The notes: a model not told the origin generated them from the letters alone. 64,000 bases of DNA from Sulfobacillus thermosulfidooxidans DSM 9293 (GCF_900176145.1 NZ_FWWY01000001.1:1225819-1289818); one strand, 5' to 3'. Shown: positions 36,310-45,665, counted from the first letter of the stretch. Numbers and translations: made by a program.

Positions 36310-37776
36310 ATGTTACAGCGTGAAGAGGAGTATTATGCGTCGCTGCGCGATGGGCGACGTGTGTTTTACCGGGGAGAGCTTGTTGAAGATGTGACGGCTC
36401 ACCCCGTTTTAGGGAAGGCTATACGTCATGCCGCTGTGGACTTTCGTATGGCCCATGATCCGGCTTATCGAGATTTAGCCGTGGTGTCTGAAGGTCATGA
36501 CAGTTTTAGTCGCTACTACGCGGTCCCCCAAACCGCTATGGACCTGAAACGCCGCCGCGATTTAATTGCCGAAGGAACGAGGCTTGGAGGAACGGTTGTT
36601 CCCTTGATTCATGAAATTGGGACGGACGCGTTATTTGGATTGCTCGAAGTGCTTCCTGATGTGGATGCACGCTATGGAACCCATTATACCGAACGAGTAA
36701 GGAATTTTTGGACAAAGGCTCGCAATCACGATTGGGCTCTCGCTGTTGCCCAAACTGACGTAAAAGGCGATCGTAGTCGACGACCTGCGGATCAAAAAAG
36801 TCCCGATGCTTATGTCCGAATTGTTAATCGCTCTTCGGAAGGAATTTGGATTCGTGGAACCAAGGTACACACATCGGTTGCGATTAATGCTAACTGGCTC
36901 CTTGTGTTGCCGACCCGAGAAATGCGGGCAGCGGACCAAGATTATGCTGTGTGTTGTGCTGTTCCCGTTAATGCTCAAGGATTAACGTTAGTTGCCAGTC
37001 CCTATTTAGAACATGCTACCGATGTCTGGGAACATCCTTTGAGTGCCCAGCACAAGATGGTGGAAACGGTGACGATTTTCGATGATGTCTTTGTACCATG
37101 GGATCAGGTGTTTTTAGCAGGTGAATGGGATGCCGCCGGGGCAATTGCCAAAGCCTTCGTGGAATTTCACCGGTTTACCGCAGTGTCTTATAAATTACCA
37201 TTACTACAAGCTCTTGTGGGCGTCGCATCATTACTGGCCGAATATAATGGGATTCGACATGCTCGGCATGTACAAATGGCCCTAGGAGATTTGGTGTTGT
37301 ATGAGATGACAGTCCGCTCTATCTTGGATAATGCCGCCGAACAAGGACAACGTGTGGCATCTGGGATTTTCCGGCCCAATATTCCCTTAGTGAATCTAGC
37401 GAAATATCATTTTGCAACGGGACTACACCAAGCCTTTCACCGGGTTCAAGATATCGCTGGAGGTCTTTTGGTTACCGCTCCTAGTTGGGAAGACTGGCAG
37501 AATCCTCAATTCGGAGAATGGTTTGAACAAGCTTTTGCCGGACACGAAATTGGGGGATTTGAACGGATGGCTGTTATGCATCTCGCCAGTGATCTGGTGG
37601 CCTCCGAATTAGCTGCTTACCATCTAGTGCTGGCGGTTCATGCGGAAGGGTCGATTGAGGCAGAGCGAATGACGATTGTCAAAGATTATCCATGGGCCGA
37701 AGCAGAAAACGAAATTCGCCGTCTTGTGCGAGAAAATAATAAGTACCAACGGGGCTTAAGAAAGTTGACGGAATAA
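36310..37776 (+). CDS. HpaB/AbfD-family flavoprotein (probable hydroxylase)
   Basis: 488 residues. Family members are FADH2-dependent 4-hydroxyphenylacetate 3-monooxygenases and 4-hydroxybutyryl-CoA dehydratases. Landmarks: QTDVKGDRSRRPADQ, YVRIVNRSSEGIWIRGTKVHTS, DDVFVPWDQVFL, and a C-terminal IAGGLLVTAPSWED. The overall sequence recalls AbfD. However, the places where AbfD has its 4Fe-4S cysteines read VVPLIHEIGTDAL and FHRFTAVSYKLP, with no Cys, so a dehydratase role is unlikely. A partner flavin reductase is not adjacent. Preceded by the second operator-like palindrome and GGAGG. Confidence 0.82.
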   Translation: MLQREEEYYASLRDGRRVFYRGELVEDVTAHPVLGKAIRHAAVDFRMAHDPAYRDLAVVSEGHDSFSRYYAVPQTAMDLKRRRDLIAEGTRLGGTVVPLIHEIGTDALFGLLEVLPDVDARYGTHYTERVRNFWTKARNHDWALAVAQTDVKGDRSRRPADQKSPDAYVRIVNRSSEGIWIRGTKVHTSVAINANWLLVLPTREMRAADQDYAVCCAVPVNAQGLTLVASPYLEHATDVWEHPLSAQHKMVETVTIFDDVFVPWDQVFLAGEWDAAGAIAKAFVEFHRFTAVSYKLPLLQALVGVASLLAEYNGIRHARHVQMALGDLVLYEMTVRSILDNAAEQGQRVASGIFRPNIPLVNLAKYHFATGLHQAFHRVQDIAGGLLVTAPSWEDWQNPQFGEWFEQAFAGHEIGGFERMAVMHLASDLVASELAAYHLVLAVHAEGSIEAERMTIVKDYPWAEAENEIRRLVRENNKYQRGLRKLTE

Positions 37777-38049
37777 TGTGAAGTGCTTGTTGCATAAAGG
37801 CTTTCGTGCCTTTTATGTTGGTTACGAACACGGCATGAGTCTTGAAACTCTTCCAATTAGTTTAAGAAAGCAGTTTAAAAAATTTTTCACACATAATCCC
37901 GAAGCGTGTAGTGAAATATACTCAAAAGGACTCCTTTGGTCTATGAGTGGACTGAAGGAGTTTAGTGTTTCTGTCGACATACTTTGCATGTTCTCGATAT
38001 GCAGGTGTTATGCAGAATACTTTGTGAATTAATTAACTTTCTGAAGTTA
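37777..38049. other. Intergenic region with terminator-like hairpin
   Basis: Holds a hairpin at about 37927-37962 (GGACTCCTT ... AAGGAGT) probably ending the HpaB-type transcript. A possible 84-codon frame at 37778-38032 has no support. No other gene seen before the lacI promoter. Confidence 0.5.
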
Positions 38050-38124
38050 TTGACTTATTCGTCTAAAGGTATTGTAATAATATGTGAAACGTTTACGGTA
38101 AAGGTTTACGTGTAAACGTTTATA
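38050..38124 (+). promoter_or_regulatory. Promoter and twin LacI-type operators
   Basis: TTGACT (38050) and TAATAA (38075) form a weak promoter with a 19-bp spacer. GTGAAAC|GTTTAC (38084-38096) and TAAACGTTTA (38113-38122) are LacI/GalR-type palindromes with centres 27 bp apart. They lie just before the regulator's start, so autoregulation is expected. Confidence 0.7.
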
Positions 38125-38137
38125 TGGAGGGAATTAT

Positions 38138-39109
38138 GTGGCGACCATACGTGATGTAGCGCGAATTGCAGGTGTCTCCATTGCAACAGTTTCGCATGTG
38201 ATGAATGGTACACGGCCTGTTGCCGACAGTACACGACAGCGAGTCTTTGCAGCGATGAAAGAATTGCACTTTCAACCTTCGGCATTTGCGCGTGGAATGC
38301 GCCTTAGATCGTTTAAGACTATTGGTCTCATCATGGGTGACTTTTCTGACCCGTTTTATGCCCAGATCTTTCAAGGTTTGGAACGGGTTGCATCACAGTT
38401 TGGATATTCCGTCATGGTGGCAAACACGAACGAAGATGCCACGATCGAGTTTCAAGCGATTCAATTGATGATTCAAAAAGGACTCAATGGCTTGGTTGTT
38501 GCACCGTGTCCCAATGATAAAGATGCACGGGACCTCATTGAAACATTAGATTTTCCTACTGTTCTTATTGACAGGTTATGGGATGGCTCGTCACTCTCCA
38601 GTGTTGTACTAGATAATCATCATGCGGCGGAATTACTGGTTGATCATCTATTTAACCGTGGTCATCGAGATATTTTGTTTGTTGCCGGACGTATTGGATT
38701 GTCGACAACAAGTGAACGGTTAGAAGGTTATATCCAGTCCATGGAAAAGCGGAATCTAAAGCCGCTAATCGTCAACGGAGGATCTGTTGTAGAAGGCGGA
38801 CGAGAAGCCGCCAAGTGGTGGCTGACCAATCTTCCCCATACTACTGCCATAATATGCGGTAACAATCTCATGATGACGGGCCTTCTCGAAGTTTTGGAGG
38901 CTCACGGCGCATTTCCCGGTAACGTTACTGTTGTTGGTGTTGATAACGAAGCTTGGACAGGACTCATGATTCCTCCAATTACTGTTATTGATCAACCAGC
39001 TGCGAGCATGGGTGAAGAAGCAGCACGTTTACTAATTGATCGCATCGAACGAGGTGTAACCGAAACAAAGAAAGCGGTATTTCCGGGGAGATTGGTTTGT
39101 CGGGATTGA
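38138..39109 (+). CDS. LacI-family regulator
   Basis: 323 residues from GTG 38138 (GGAGGG upstream). The N-terminal HTH is canonical (TIRDVARIAGVSIATVSHVMN, here in two parts TIRDVARIAGVS and ATVSHVMNGTRPV). The periplasmic-binding-like sugar domain spans 60-320 (IGLIMGDFSDPFYAQIFQGL, NRGHRDILFVAG, GVDNEAWTGL). It probably represses the sugar uptake genes downstream and releases on binding the imported sugar or its phosphate. It has 18 bp to the ABC ATPase gene. Confidence 0.92.
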   Translation: MATIRDVARIAGVSIATVSHVMNGTRPVADSTRQRVFAAMKELHFQPSAFARGMRLRSFKTIGLIMGDFSDPFYAQIFQGLERVASQFGYSVMVANTNEDATIEFQAIQLMIQKGLNGLVVAPCPNDKDARDLIETLDFPTVLIDRLWDGSSLSSVVLDNHHAAELLVDHLFNRGHRDILFVAGRIGLSTTSERLEGYIQSMEKRNLKPLIVNGGSVVEGGREAAKWWLTNLPHTTAIICGNNLMMTGLLEVLEAHGAFPGNVTVVGVDNEAWTGLMIPPITVIDQPAASMGEEAARLLIDRIERGVTETKKAVFPGRLVCRD

Positions 39110-39127
39110 GCCGAAAGGAGTGATAGA

Positions 39128-39901
39128 GTGTCATCTCAAAATTCGACCATTCCGGTATTGGAGTTGCAAAACCTTTCTAAGTCGTACGGAACTATCCAAG
39201 CCGTGAAAAATGCAAACCTCTCCATTAAACAGGGTGAAGTTATGGCCCTTGTGGGCGATAACGGAGCAGGAAAGTCGACATTAGTCAAAATGATTTCCGG
39301 AGCTGTTCAGCCGTCTTCGGGTCGAATTCTTCTTGATGGCCAAAATGTGACGATAAAAGGACCTTTGGACGGTCGGAATTTAGGTATCGAGACGGTTTAT
39401 CAAGACCTTGCGCTCGCTCCGCATTTATCGGTCTTGCAAAACATGTTTTTAGGCAGAGAGATTATCAAACCAGGACTTCTGGGTCGTATGTTTGGAACCT
39501 TGGACAAGCGGGCTATGAAAGAAGTGGCTGAAAAGGAACTGAATAAACTTAAGATTCACATCAAATCGTTAACGCAGCCAGTTGCGGATTTGTCGGGTGG
39601 ACAACGACAGGCGGTTGCCGTGGCTCGATCAGCTGTTTGGGGGAGTCGTCTTCTTATTTTGGACGAACCGACCAACCACTTAGGTGTACACGAAGTGGCA
39701 ATGGTTTTGGATTTGATCCGGCAAGTACGCAATAGCGGTGTCTCGGTCCTTTACATTACACACACAATTCCTCACGTTTTCGAAGTCGCGGATCGCATCG
39801 CTGTGATGTATTTGGGATCGATTAGTGTGGTTCTCGATTCCAAAGACACCAATATGGACGAAGTAGTTGGCTACATTACGGGAACGAAGGTGAGCGCATG
39901 A
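39128..39901 (+). CDS. Sugar ABC importer, single-domain ATPase
   Basis: 257 residues: Walker A GDNGAGKST (~45), VYQDLALAP, signature LSGGQRQAVAVAR, Walker B LLILDEPTNHLGV and H-loop YITHT. RbsA-type proteins carry two such domains; this one has one, as in the FrcA-like group, so a homodimer is expected. GTG start after AAGGAG. Four-base overlap with the permease. Confidence 0.9.
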   Translation: MSSQNSTIPVLELQNLSKSYGTIQAVKNANLSIKQGEVMALVGDNGAGKSTLVKMISGAVQPSSGRILLDGQNVTIKGPLDGRNLGIETVYQDLALAPHLSVLQNMFLGREIIKPGLLGRMFGTLDKRAMKEVAEKELNKLKIHIKSLTQPVADLSGGQRQAVAVARSAVWGSRLLILDEPTNHLGVHEVAMVLDLIRQVRNSGVSVLYITHTIPHVFEVADRIAVMYLGSISVVLDSKDTNMDEVVGYITGTKVSA

Positions 39902-40911
39902 TTGCATCGAAAGACGACGAGGTGAGAACTGTTTCCAACCAACTGGGAAGTTGGCGAACTAAACTAGGCTCGTCTTGGATGGTCGGAGTGCTTGCATTAC
40001 TTGTTGCGGTTTTTAGCATTGTCGCTCCAGGATTTCTTAGTCAACAAAATTTTCGTAGCACGACAATGTATGCGTCCGATACGTTACTGCTAGCTGTTTC
40101 CGAAACCTTCGTCATTTTAACCGGAGGCATTGATCTATCTGTTGGGGCCGTTTTGGGGCTTTCCGGTATGGTATCGTCGGATCTTATGCAGACCATGTTG
40201 ATGCATGGAACAAACCAAGGAATCTCCATGGCCCTAGGAATTCTGGCAGGTCTGGTCGTCGGTTTCGTTGTTGGGTTGGTCAATGGTTTGGTAATTACTA
40301 AACTTCGCGTTACATCATTTATTGCGACATTAGGTACCATGGGCATCGCTACAGGATTGACTTTTATTATCACTAACGGTGCAGATGTTACAAATATTCC
40401 TAGTGCTATGAATGCTATTGGTAGTACCTATATTTTGGGATGGTTCCCTGTGCCATTTCTTGTGGCGGTCGTCCTAGCTGTAGGAGCAAGCCTTGTTTTA
40501 ACTCATACGCGTTTTGGTGTTAGGACTTATGCCGTGGGAAGTAATCAAGAAGGGACGCGGGTAAGTGGAGTGAATATTAATAAACACCTTCTCAAAATTT
40601 ATGTAATTTCCGGCGTGATTGCCGGATTGGCGGGAATTCTTGTGGTTGCTCGTTTGATGACGGGATCACCATTGGAAGGAGCTAATGATGAATTGAATGC
40701 TATCGCAGCTGTTGTCATTGGCGGAGCCAGTTTGTTTGGAGGACGAGGAAAAATATTGGGGTCTTTTATTGGTGGTTTAGTGATTGCGGTGTTAGTTACA
40801 GGGTTGGTTATCGCTGGTGTGCAACCTTATTGGCAACAGGTAGCGATTGGGATGGTGATTATTCTGGCCGTATTTATAGACCAGCAACAGCATCGTGGAC
40901 GAATTTATTAG
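39898..40911 (+). CDS. Sugar ABC importer, permease (RbsC-like)
   Basis: 337 residues, about nine to ten TM helices. Family motifs: FVILTGGIDLSVGAVLGLSG (~70, the classic RbsC stretch), GLVNGLVITKLRVTSFIATLGTM, YAVGSNQEGTRVSGVN and AVVIGGASLFGGRGK near the ATPase-contact loop. Substrate not shown by sequence; context suggests a sugar or anhydro-sugar. Confidence 0.92.
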   Translation: MIASKDDEVRTVSNQLGSWRTKLGSSWMVGVLALLVAVFSIVAPGFLSQQNFRSTTMYASDTLLLAVSETFVILTGGIDLSVGAVLGLSGMVSSDLMQTMLMHGTNQGISMALGILAGLVVGFVVGLVNGLVITKLRVTSFIATLGTMGIATGLTFIITNGADVTNIPSAMNAIGSTYILGWFPVPFLVAVVLAVGASLVLTHTRFGVRTYAVGSNQEGTRVSGVNINKHLLKIYVISGVIAGLAGILVVARLMTGSPLEGANDELNAIAAVVIGGASLFGGRGKILGSFIGGLVIAVLVTGLVIAGVQPYWQQVAIGMVIILAVFIDQQQHRGRIY

Positions 40912-40940
40912 AGTGACAGAGAAAGGGGAAAGTACTGATT

Positions 40941-41933
40941 ATGAAAAAACAAGTAGCAGTCTTGGCCTTGGTAGGTGTTGTCGGTGCAGCGGCTTTAGCA
41001 GGATGTGGAGCGTCTGCGAACAATTCTAATGCGAGCGGTTCGTCATCGTCGACGAAGCCTGCCATCACTATTGGCTATGTTCCGGGGGATTCAACGGATC
41101 CTTTCTTTATATCTATGGAGTACGGTGCTCAAAAAGAAGCGAAAAAACTGGGAGTGAAATTAATTTGGGAGGGAGCTTCGCAATACTCACCATCCCAGCA
41201 AACTCCTGTAGTTGATTCTTTGGTATCACGAGGGGTATCTGCATTAGTAGTGGCGCCGACAGATGCTAAAGCGATGATTCCTCCTATACGCAATGCAGTA
41301 AATTCTGGCATTCCCGTAATTACCGCTGATTCCACGATTGACCAAACAAGTTTGCTTACAGCGCGTGTGACCTCCAATAATATCCAAGGCGGAGAAGCAG
41401 CTGCAAAAATTTTAGCAAAACTCATCCATTATAAAGGAACGGTTGCGGTGTTAAGTCCTGCGCCTGGTATTTCTACAGATGCCGCTCGAGTTCAGGGATT
41501 TGAACAACAGATTAAAACGTATCCAGGAATAAAATTTGTGGGAATTCAGTACGATCAGGAACAAAATACCAAGGCGGCAACATTAGCGCAGGACTTAATT
41601 CTTCGTTATCCTAACTTGAATGGCATATTTGGGACTGATGATACTTCCGCGAGTGGAGCTGCGGTGGGAGTGCGTTCTGCTGGAAAGCTTGGAAAGGTGA
41701 AAATTGTTGGTTACGATGCGGAACCGCAAGAAATCCAGGATATTCAATCGGGGTTAATATCAGCGGTGATTGCCCAAAAGCCGATGATTGAAGGAGAATT
41801 GGCGGTACAATACGCAGTTGAAGCAGCTGAACACAAGCATAATATTCCGAAATTTACTGAATTGCAGAACATTATTATTGACAAAAACAACTTGTCGCAA
41901 AATCAACAATGGGTTTATAGGACTACACCATAA
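40941..41933 (+). CDS. Sugar-binding lipoprotein (RbsB-like)
   Basis: 330 residues. Lipoprotein signal: basic MKKQ, hydrophobic stretch and lipobox LAGC (Cys ~22), then a Ser/Asn linker. The periplasmic-binding type 1 domain has YVPGDSTDPFFISMEYGA, VVAPTDAKAMI, GIPVITADSTI and GIFGTDDTSASGAAVGV, as in ribose/xylitol-type binding proteins. It is the receptor of the importer, tethered outside the membrane. Followed by an operator half and a hairpin. Confidence 0.92.
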   Translation: MKKQVAVLALVGVVGAAALAGCGASANNSNASGSSSSTKPAITIGYVPGDSTDPFFISMEYGAQKEAKKLGVKLIWEGASQYSPSQQTPVVDSLVSRGVSALVVAPTDAKAMIPPIRNAVNSGIPVITADSTIDQTSLLTARVTSNNIQGGEAAAKILAKLIHYKGTVAVLSPAPGISTDAARVQGFEQQIKTYPGIKFVGIQYDQEQNTKAATLAQDLILRYPNLNGIFGTDDTSASGAAVGVRSAGKLGKVKIVGYDAEPQEIQDIQSGLISAVIAQKPMIEGELAVQYAVEAAEHKHNIPKFTELQNIIIDKNNLSQNQQWVYRTTP

Positions 41934-41939
41934 TTGATA

Positions 41940-41979
41940 TAAACGTTAGAGCCGGATCAAGATATGTCTTGTTCCGGCT
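41940..41979 (+). terminator. LacI-like site and hairpin after the binding-protein gene
   Basis: TAAACGTTA (41940-41948) resembles the upstream operators. AGCCGGATCAAGA pairs with TCTTGTTCCGGCT (41950-41979, one mismatch). The T-run is weak, so it may only attenuate, giving more binding protein than kinase. Confidence 0.6.
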
Positions 41980-42011
41980 TGCATTTAATCTGGTAATCTA
42001 GGAGGGAAATT

Positions 42012-43229
42012 ATGGCATGGGTCGTCGGACTAAATAGCGGTTCCTCGCTGGATAGTATTGATGGTGTGCTCATTGACATGGACTTTGATGCTGAAGGATG
42101 GCCGCGATTAAAGGGTGTTGAGGCAACTGCTGAAATACCGTGGCCCGAACAAGTTCATAATGATATAGTTCGAGCTATCAATTTAGACATGCGCATTGAC
42201 GAACTATGTCGTTTAAATTTTGTAGCAGGGGCAGTATTTTCTAAGGCTGTGAATGCGGTATTACACAAGGCGTCGATTCCTGCGTCTGAGGTTGCGGTGA
42301 TAGGAGTGGACGGACAAACGATTTACCAAGAGCCACCTTTGAGGCAAAAGTGGGTGGGAACCGAGTTCCGTAATGCAGTAGAAGCGTTTCGGGATGGGCG
42401 ACTGGGATGCACGTTGCAAATTGGTGATGGAGCAGTGATCTCTGCGTTGACTGGAATTCCTACTATTAGCCAATTCCGTCCTGCTGATATTGCTGTGGGA
42501 GGAACAGGGGCTCCGATAGAACAATTGTTAGATTATTTTCATTACCGGCACATTGCGCCTGTTGTTACGCTGAACATTGGTGGTATCGCTAATATTCATG
42601 CCGTTCATGCTGATCAAAATAAGATGATGGCATTTGACACGGGACCTGGAAACATCTTGATGGACCGATTGGCTCAAACTAAATTTGGGTTACCTTATGA
42701 TAAAAATGGTACGATTGCAGCGACAGGTCATGTAAATTCCTCTGTGTTGGATTTTTTGATGACCCATCCTTTTCTTCGCCGAGATCCACCTCGAAGCGCA
42801 TGGCGTGAAGATTTTAGTTTGAAATACTTACAGATGATTCTAGATAAATTTCCTGCTGTTGAACCTCGAGATATGATGGCGACAATGGCGGAATTCACAG
42901 TGCAGGCCATACTACAATCGCTACACCGTGTTCCCTTTTTAGATGAAGTATCTTTTCTAATTGGCAATGGTGGGGGCGTATATAACGATGTGGTAATCAA
43001 TAGTTTAAAACAGCAAATTCCTCAACATATTCATTTTGTCCTCTCAGATCAATTTGGGATTCCTGCAAAGTCAAATGAAGCCGTTAAATTTGCGACTTTG
43101 GGATTTGCCACAATCCATCATCTATCAGGGAATATTCCTCATGCTAGCGGTGCTACGCGTTTTGCTGTATTGGGACGAGTGCATTATCCTCCTTATTCTA
43201 CAGATTTTGAATTAGACGTAACGCAGTAA
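42012..43229 (+). CDS. anmK: AnmK-like anhydro-sugar kinase
   Basis: 405 residues. The AnmK family phosphorylates 1,6-anhydro-N-acetylmuramic acid with ring opening; the related levoglucosan kinase acts on 1,6-anhydroglucose. Motifs: GLNSGSSLDSIDGVL (AnmK usually GLMSGTSLDGID), GVDGQTIYQEPP, TLNIGGIANIHAV, AFDTGPGNILMD and NGGGVYND. The divergent first loop hints at a different anhydro-sugar. Next to an importer rather than to peptidoglycan-recycling genes. ATG after GGAGGG. Confidence 0.85.
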   Translation: MAWVVGLNSGSSLDSIDGVLIDMDFDAEGWPRLKGVEATAEIPWPEQVHNDIVRAINLDMRIDELCRLNFVAGAVFSKAVNAVLHKASIPASEVAVIGVDGQTIYQEPPLRQKWVGTEFRNAVEAFRDGRLGCTLQIGDGAVISALTGIPTISQFRPADIAVGGTGAPIEQLLDYFHYRHIAPVVTLNIGGIANIHAVHADQNKMMAFDTGPGNILMDRLAQTKFGLPYDKNGTIAATGHVNSSVLDFLMTHPFLRRDPPRSAWREDFSLKYLQMILDKFPAVEPRDMMATMAEFTVQAILQSLHRVPFLDEVSFLIGNGGGVYNDVVINSLKQQIPQHIHFVLSDQFGIPAKSNEAVKFATLGFATIHHLSGNIPHASGATRFAVLGRVHYPPYSTDFELDVTQ

Positions 43230-43261
43230 TATTTTATACTTTAGTGATTGGTGGTGCACTG

Positions 43262-44209
43262 ATGGCGTACGATGTCATAGTTGTGGGTAGTATTCTTGTT
43301 GATATACCGGTCTGGGTTGCTCGTGATCCCATGCCTGGAGAGACCCTTGTAGTGCAAGACAGTGGGATGTTTGCAGGGGGGAAAGGACTAAACCAGGCAT
43401 GTCAAGTGGCACGATTAGGAGGCCATCCTTTATTTGTTGGAGCTATTGGTAATGATATCCTTGGAAAATTTCTTCGGAAGACCGTCCTTGATGAAATGAA
43501 CAACGATAATGGATTGATTGAAATTGATTCTTCGAAAACGTCATATGCTGTTCCTGTCATCAGTCCCGACAATCAGTACATTTTGCACGTTTCTGGAGCT
43601 AATCATATGTTGACTGCCAGTCATGTCCGGAACCAATTATCTATGGATTTTTCAGCTCGAATACTTATGGTTCAGGGCGAAATTCTGCCTTCGACCTCTA
43701 TTGTTGCTATGGAGTATATGAATAAATTAGGTGGAATTGTTGTACTGGATCCTGCTCCAATGGAAGCTATCAATGTGGAAATGTTACAAAACGCCACTGT
43801 TTTAACACCCAATTTGGTGGAGTTTGCTCAACTTATTGGACTTTCTCCTTTAACTGATTTCGATTTGTGTAAAGGAATCGAAATATTGTTTTCAAAATAT
43901 ACCAAATTGAAATTAATAATGGTTACATTAGGAGAAAATGGTGTGATGTTTGCTGAACGTGGCCAGAAACCTGTTCATATTCCAGCGCCTAAAGTTAACG
44001 CCGTTGATCCTACAGCGGCTGGAGATGCATTCAATGGCGCGTGGGCATGGGCCGTTACGCAAGGATTGTCGTGGTTTCAGAGTGCGCAGGTAGGAGTACA
44101 TGTTGGTGCCCTTGCGGCTTCTCATAAGGGAGCTCTTCCGTCCTTGCCGCGATATGCTGATATTAATTTGGAAGCCATTTTTGAAACTCAAAAAGATTCT
44201 AATGAATAG
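43262..44209 (+). CDS. PfkB-family sugar kinase (ribokinase-like)
   Basis: 315 residues from ATG 43262 (GGTGG upstream; a GTG at 43244 is possible). PfkB motifs: SGMFAGGKGLNQACQVARLGG (given here as GGKGLNQACQ) near residue 45 and DPTAAGDAFNGAWAW (~255) with the catalytic Asp. Would phosphorylate a sugar or nucleoside. With the AnmK-like kinase it suggests that the operon handles an unusual sugar. Last gene of the operon. Confidence 0.88.
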   Translation: MAYDVIVVGSILVDIPVWVARDPMPGETLVVQDSGMFAGGKGLNQACQVARLGGHPLFVGAIGNDILGKFLRKTVLDEMNNDNGLIEIDSSKTSYAVPVISPDNQYILHVSGANHMLTASHVRNQLSMDFSARILMVQGEILPSTSIVAMEYMNKLGGIVVLDPAPMEAINVEMLQNATVLTPNLVEFAQLIGLSPLTDFDLCKGIEILFSKYTKLKLIMVTLGENGVMFAERGQKPVHIPAPKVNAVDPTAAGDAFNGAWAWAVTQGLSWFQSAQVGVHVGALAASHKGALPSLPRYADINLEAIFETQKDSNE

Positions 44210-44802
44210 GTGCAGGTTTAGACATAGTGCCGGACAATCTCCCTCTAGATTTAGGCCATGCCGTATCAAGGCATTTAAGGAATCCGTGAGTCCCGGTACG
44301 ATCGAAAGAATATCTGCTTTTGTTCAGGAAACAGGCCGCAAGTCTCTTGCGTTTGATGGAGTCAGATATGATGCCGTTGGCACTGGCAGTGATGGACGTC
44401 ACAGCGGAGTCGTGGCAGCAAGCCCATGACGATTCCAAGCATCTAACGTTAGGCGGAATGTCGCACCGGAGATCCTAATGTACAAATTAGCCTCAAGAGG
44501 ATATTTAACATTCTTCAAAAATTCCCCGTTCGCTACTCGGGAATAGGAAACTGAGCACATAATATGGGTTGTGGGTTGTGTCCCTCGAAAGCCGTTAACA
44601 CCGCGATTCTTTAAGAAATGTGTAGAAAAGAAAAAGCCTGGTGAGCTGTTTTCTATATTGGTTGTGCTTTTGAAAGATATCGGCAACCAAAGTTAATGAG
44701 TAATCTTGGCAGCTCGACCAGGCTTTATATTTTGGTGTAACGTATCAATTCTTTATGAACTCAAATTGTTCTTCATCATAGATTTTCATCATACTCTCTT
44801 TT
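44210..44802. other. Intergenic stretch with decayed coding scraps
   Basis: About 590 bp. A plus-strand reading around 44300-44450 (MESDMMPLALAVMDVTAES, then WQQAHDDSKHLTLGGM) looks coding but is broken and unrecognised. The right part holds a large inverted repeat (44633-44726). Confidence 0.45.
44633..44726 (-). terminator. Large nested inverted repeat
   Basis: AAAGCCTGGTGAGCTG (44633-44648) pairs with CAGCTCGACCAGGCTTT (44710-44726) with one bulged G. An inner stem TTGGTTG/CAACCAA is enclosed. Read leftward it ends in TTTTTCTTTTCT, so it can terminate the membrane-protein gene to the right. Its loop is unusually long. Confidence 0.55.
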
Positions 44803-45552
44803 CTATGATTGATCGGCCATATAAAGCGAGAGTATCCAAACAGGACCCGCCACGGATAAGACTAAATCGATGACAAACATCAATATACCACCCACAAATC
44901 CAAGGCTATGGATAATAAAGAAAACAAGCCCCATGACGAATATATAGACAATGCCGGTTAAGATAATTCCCAGCAATAAGCTTCCATAATGAGCCGAGCG
45001 AAAACTCGCAGCAAAGCTTTGACTCCATGGGAGCTGGTCGACAAATAATCCACCAGTCATGCGAAGCACCCATGGCATTGAAAGTACCAAACCCACTAGA
45101 ACGACAATAACGCCGATACGGTGTAAAAGCATAACAAATATGCCAGCGAAGATCATTAACGCAAGAAAGTACAAGATCATGTATAAAATGAATCCCCAAC
45201 CCCGTCCATATAAACGCCTTCCCATTATCCAAAATGTCTCCCAAGACACACGCTTGCCGCGAACCGCTTGCCCATAGAGTCCATAAATTGCAGCAGTCAG
45301 AAAAGGTCCCGCAGCTAATAGGATGAGATCAATAATCAGAAAACTGCCAGCAAAACGTGCCATATTGTAGGACAATGCGGGTGAATTATTCATAAAGACA
45401 GGATGGGTTATAAGCGCGAATATGCCTCCGGCACCAATGAGGACCAAAACGAGAAATAAAAGAAGGGAAAAGGCAGCTGTCCACACGATAGCGGTCCACG
45501 TTCCTGCTTGCTGAAGGGCTTGTTGCCAAATGGCGAGAGCTCTGCTTAGCAT
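44803..45552 (-). CDS. Multi-pass membrane protein of unknown function
   Basis: 249 residues, about six TM helices. An amphipathic N-terminus (ALAIWQQALQQAGTW) is followed by helices at ~22-45, 68-92, 118-142, 145-165, 190-215 and 220-245. Resembles the glycerophosphoryl-diester or DUF-type YckC-like membrane proteins only in general character. Single gene, ending before the large hairpin. No function assigned. Confidence 0.65.
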   Translation of the reverse strand: MLSRALAIWQQALQQAGTWTAIVWTAAFSLLLFLVLVLIGAGGIFALITHPVFMNNSPALSYNMARFAGSFLIIDLILLAAGPFLTAAIYGLYGQAVRGKRVSWETFWIMGRRLYGRGWGFILYMILYFLALMIFAGIFVMLLHRIGVIVVLVGLVLSMPWVLRMTGGLFVDQLPWSQSFAASFRSAHYGSLLLGIILTGIVYIFVMGLVFFIIHSLGFVGGILMFVIDLVLSVAGPVWILSLYMADQS

Positions 45553-45665
45553 TTTATATTCCTCATTTCACGTATTTGATCTCACTCTATCGCAAACTCC
45601 TTCCGCGTATGATATAGGTCAAGTCCTAATTTGTGTGTAAAAGCGTTCCCTGGGTTTGCGAGTCG

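Noticed and set aside
37778-38032. 84-codon frame after the HpaB-type gene
   Set aside because: It contains a terminator-like hairpin and lacks a ribosome site; coding is unlikely.
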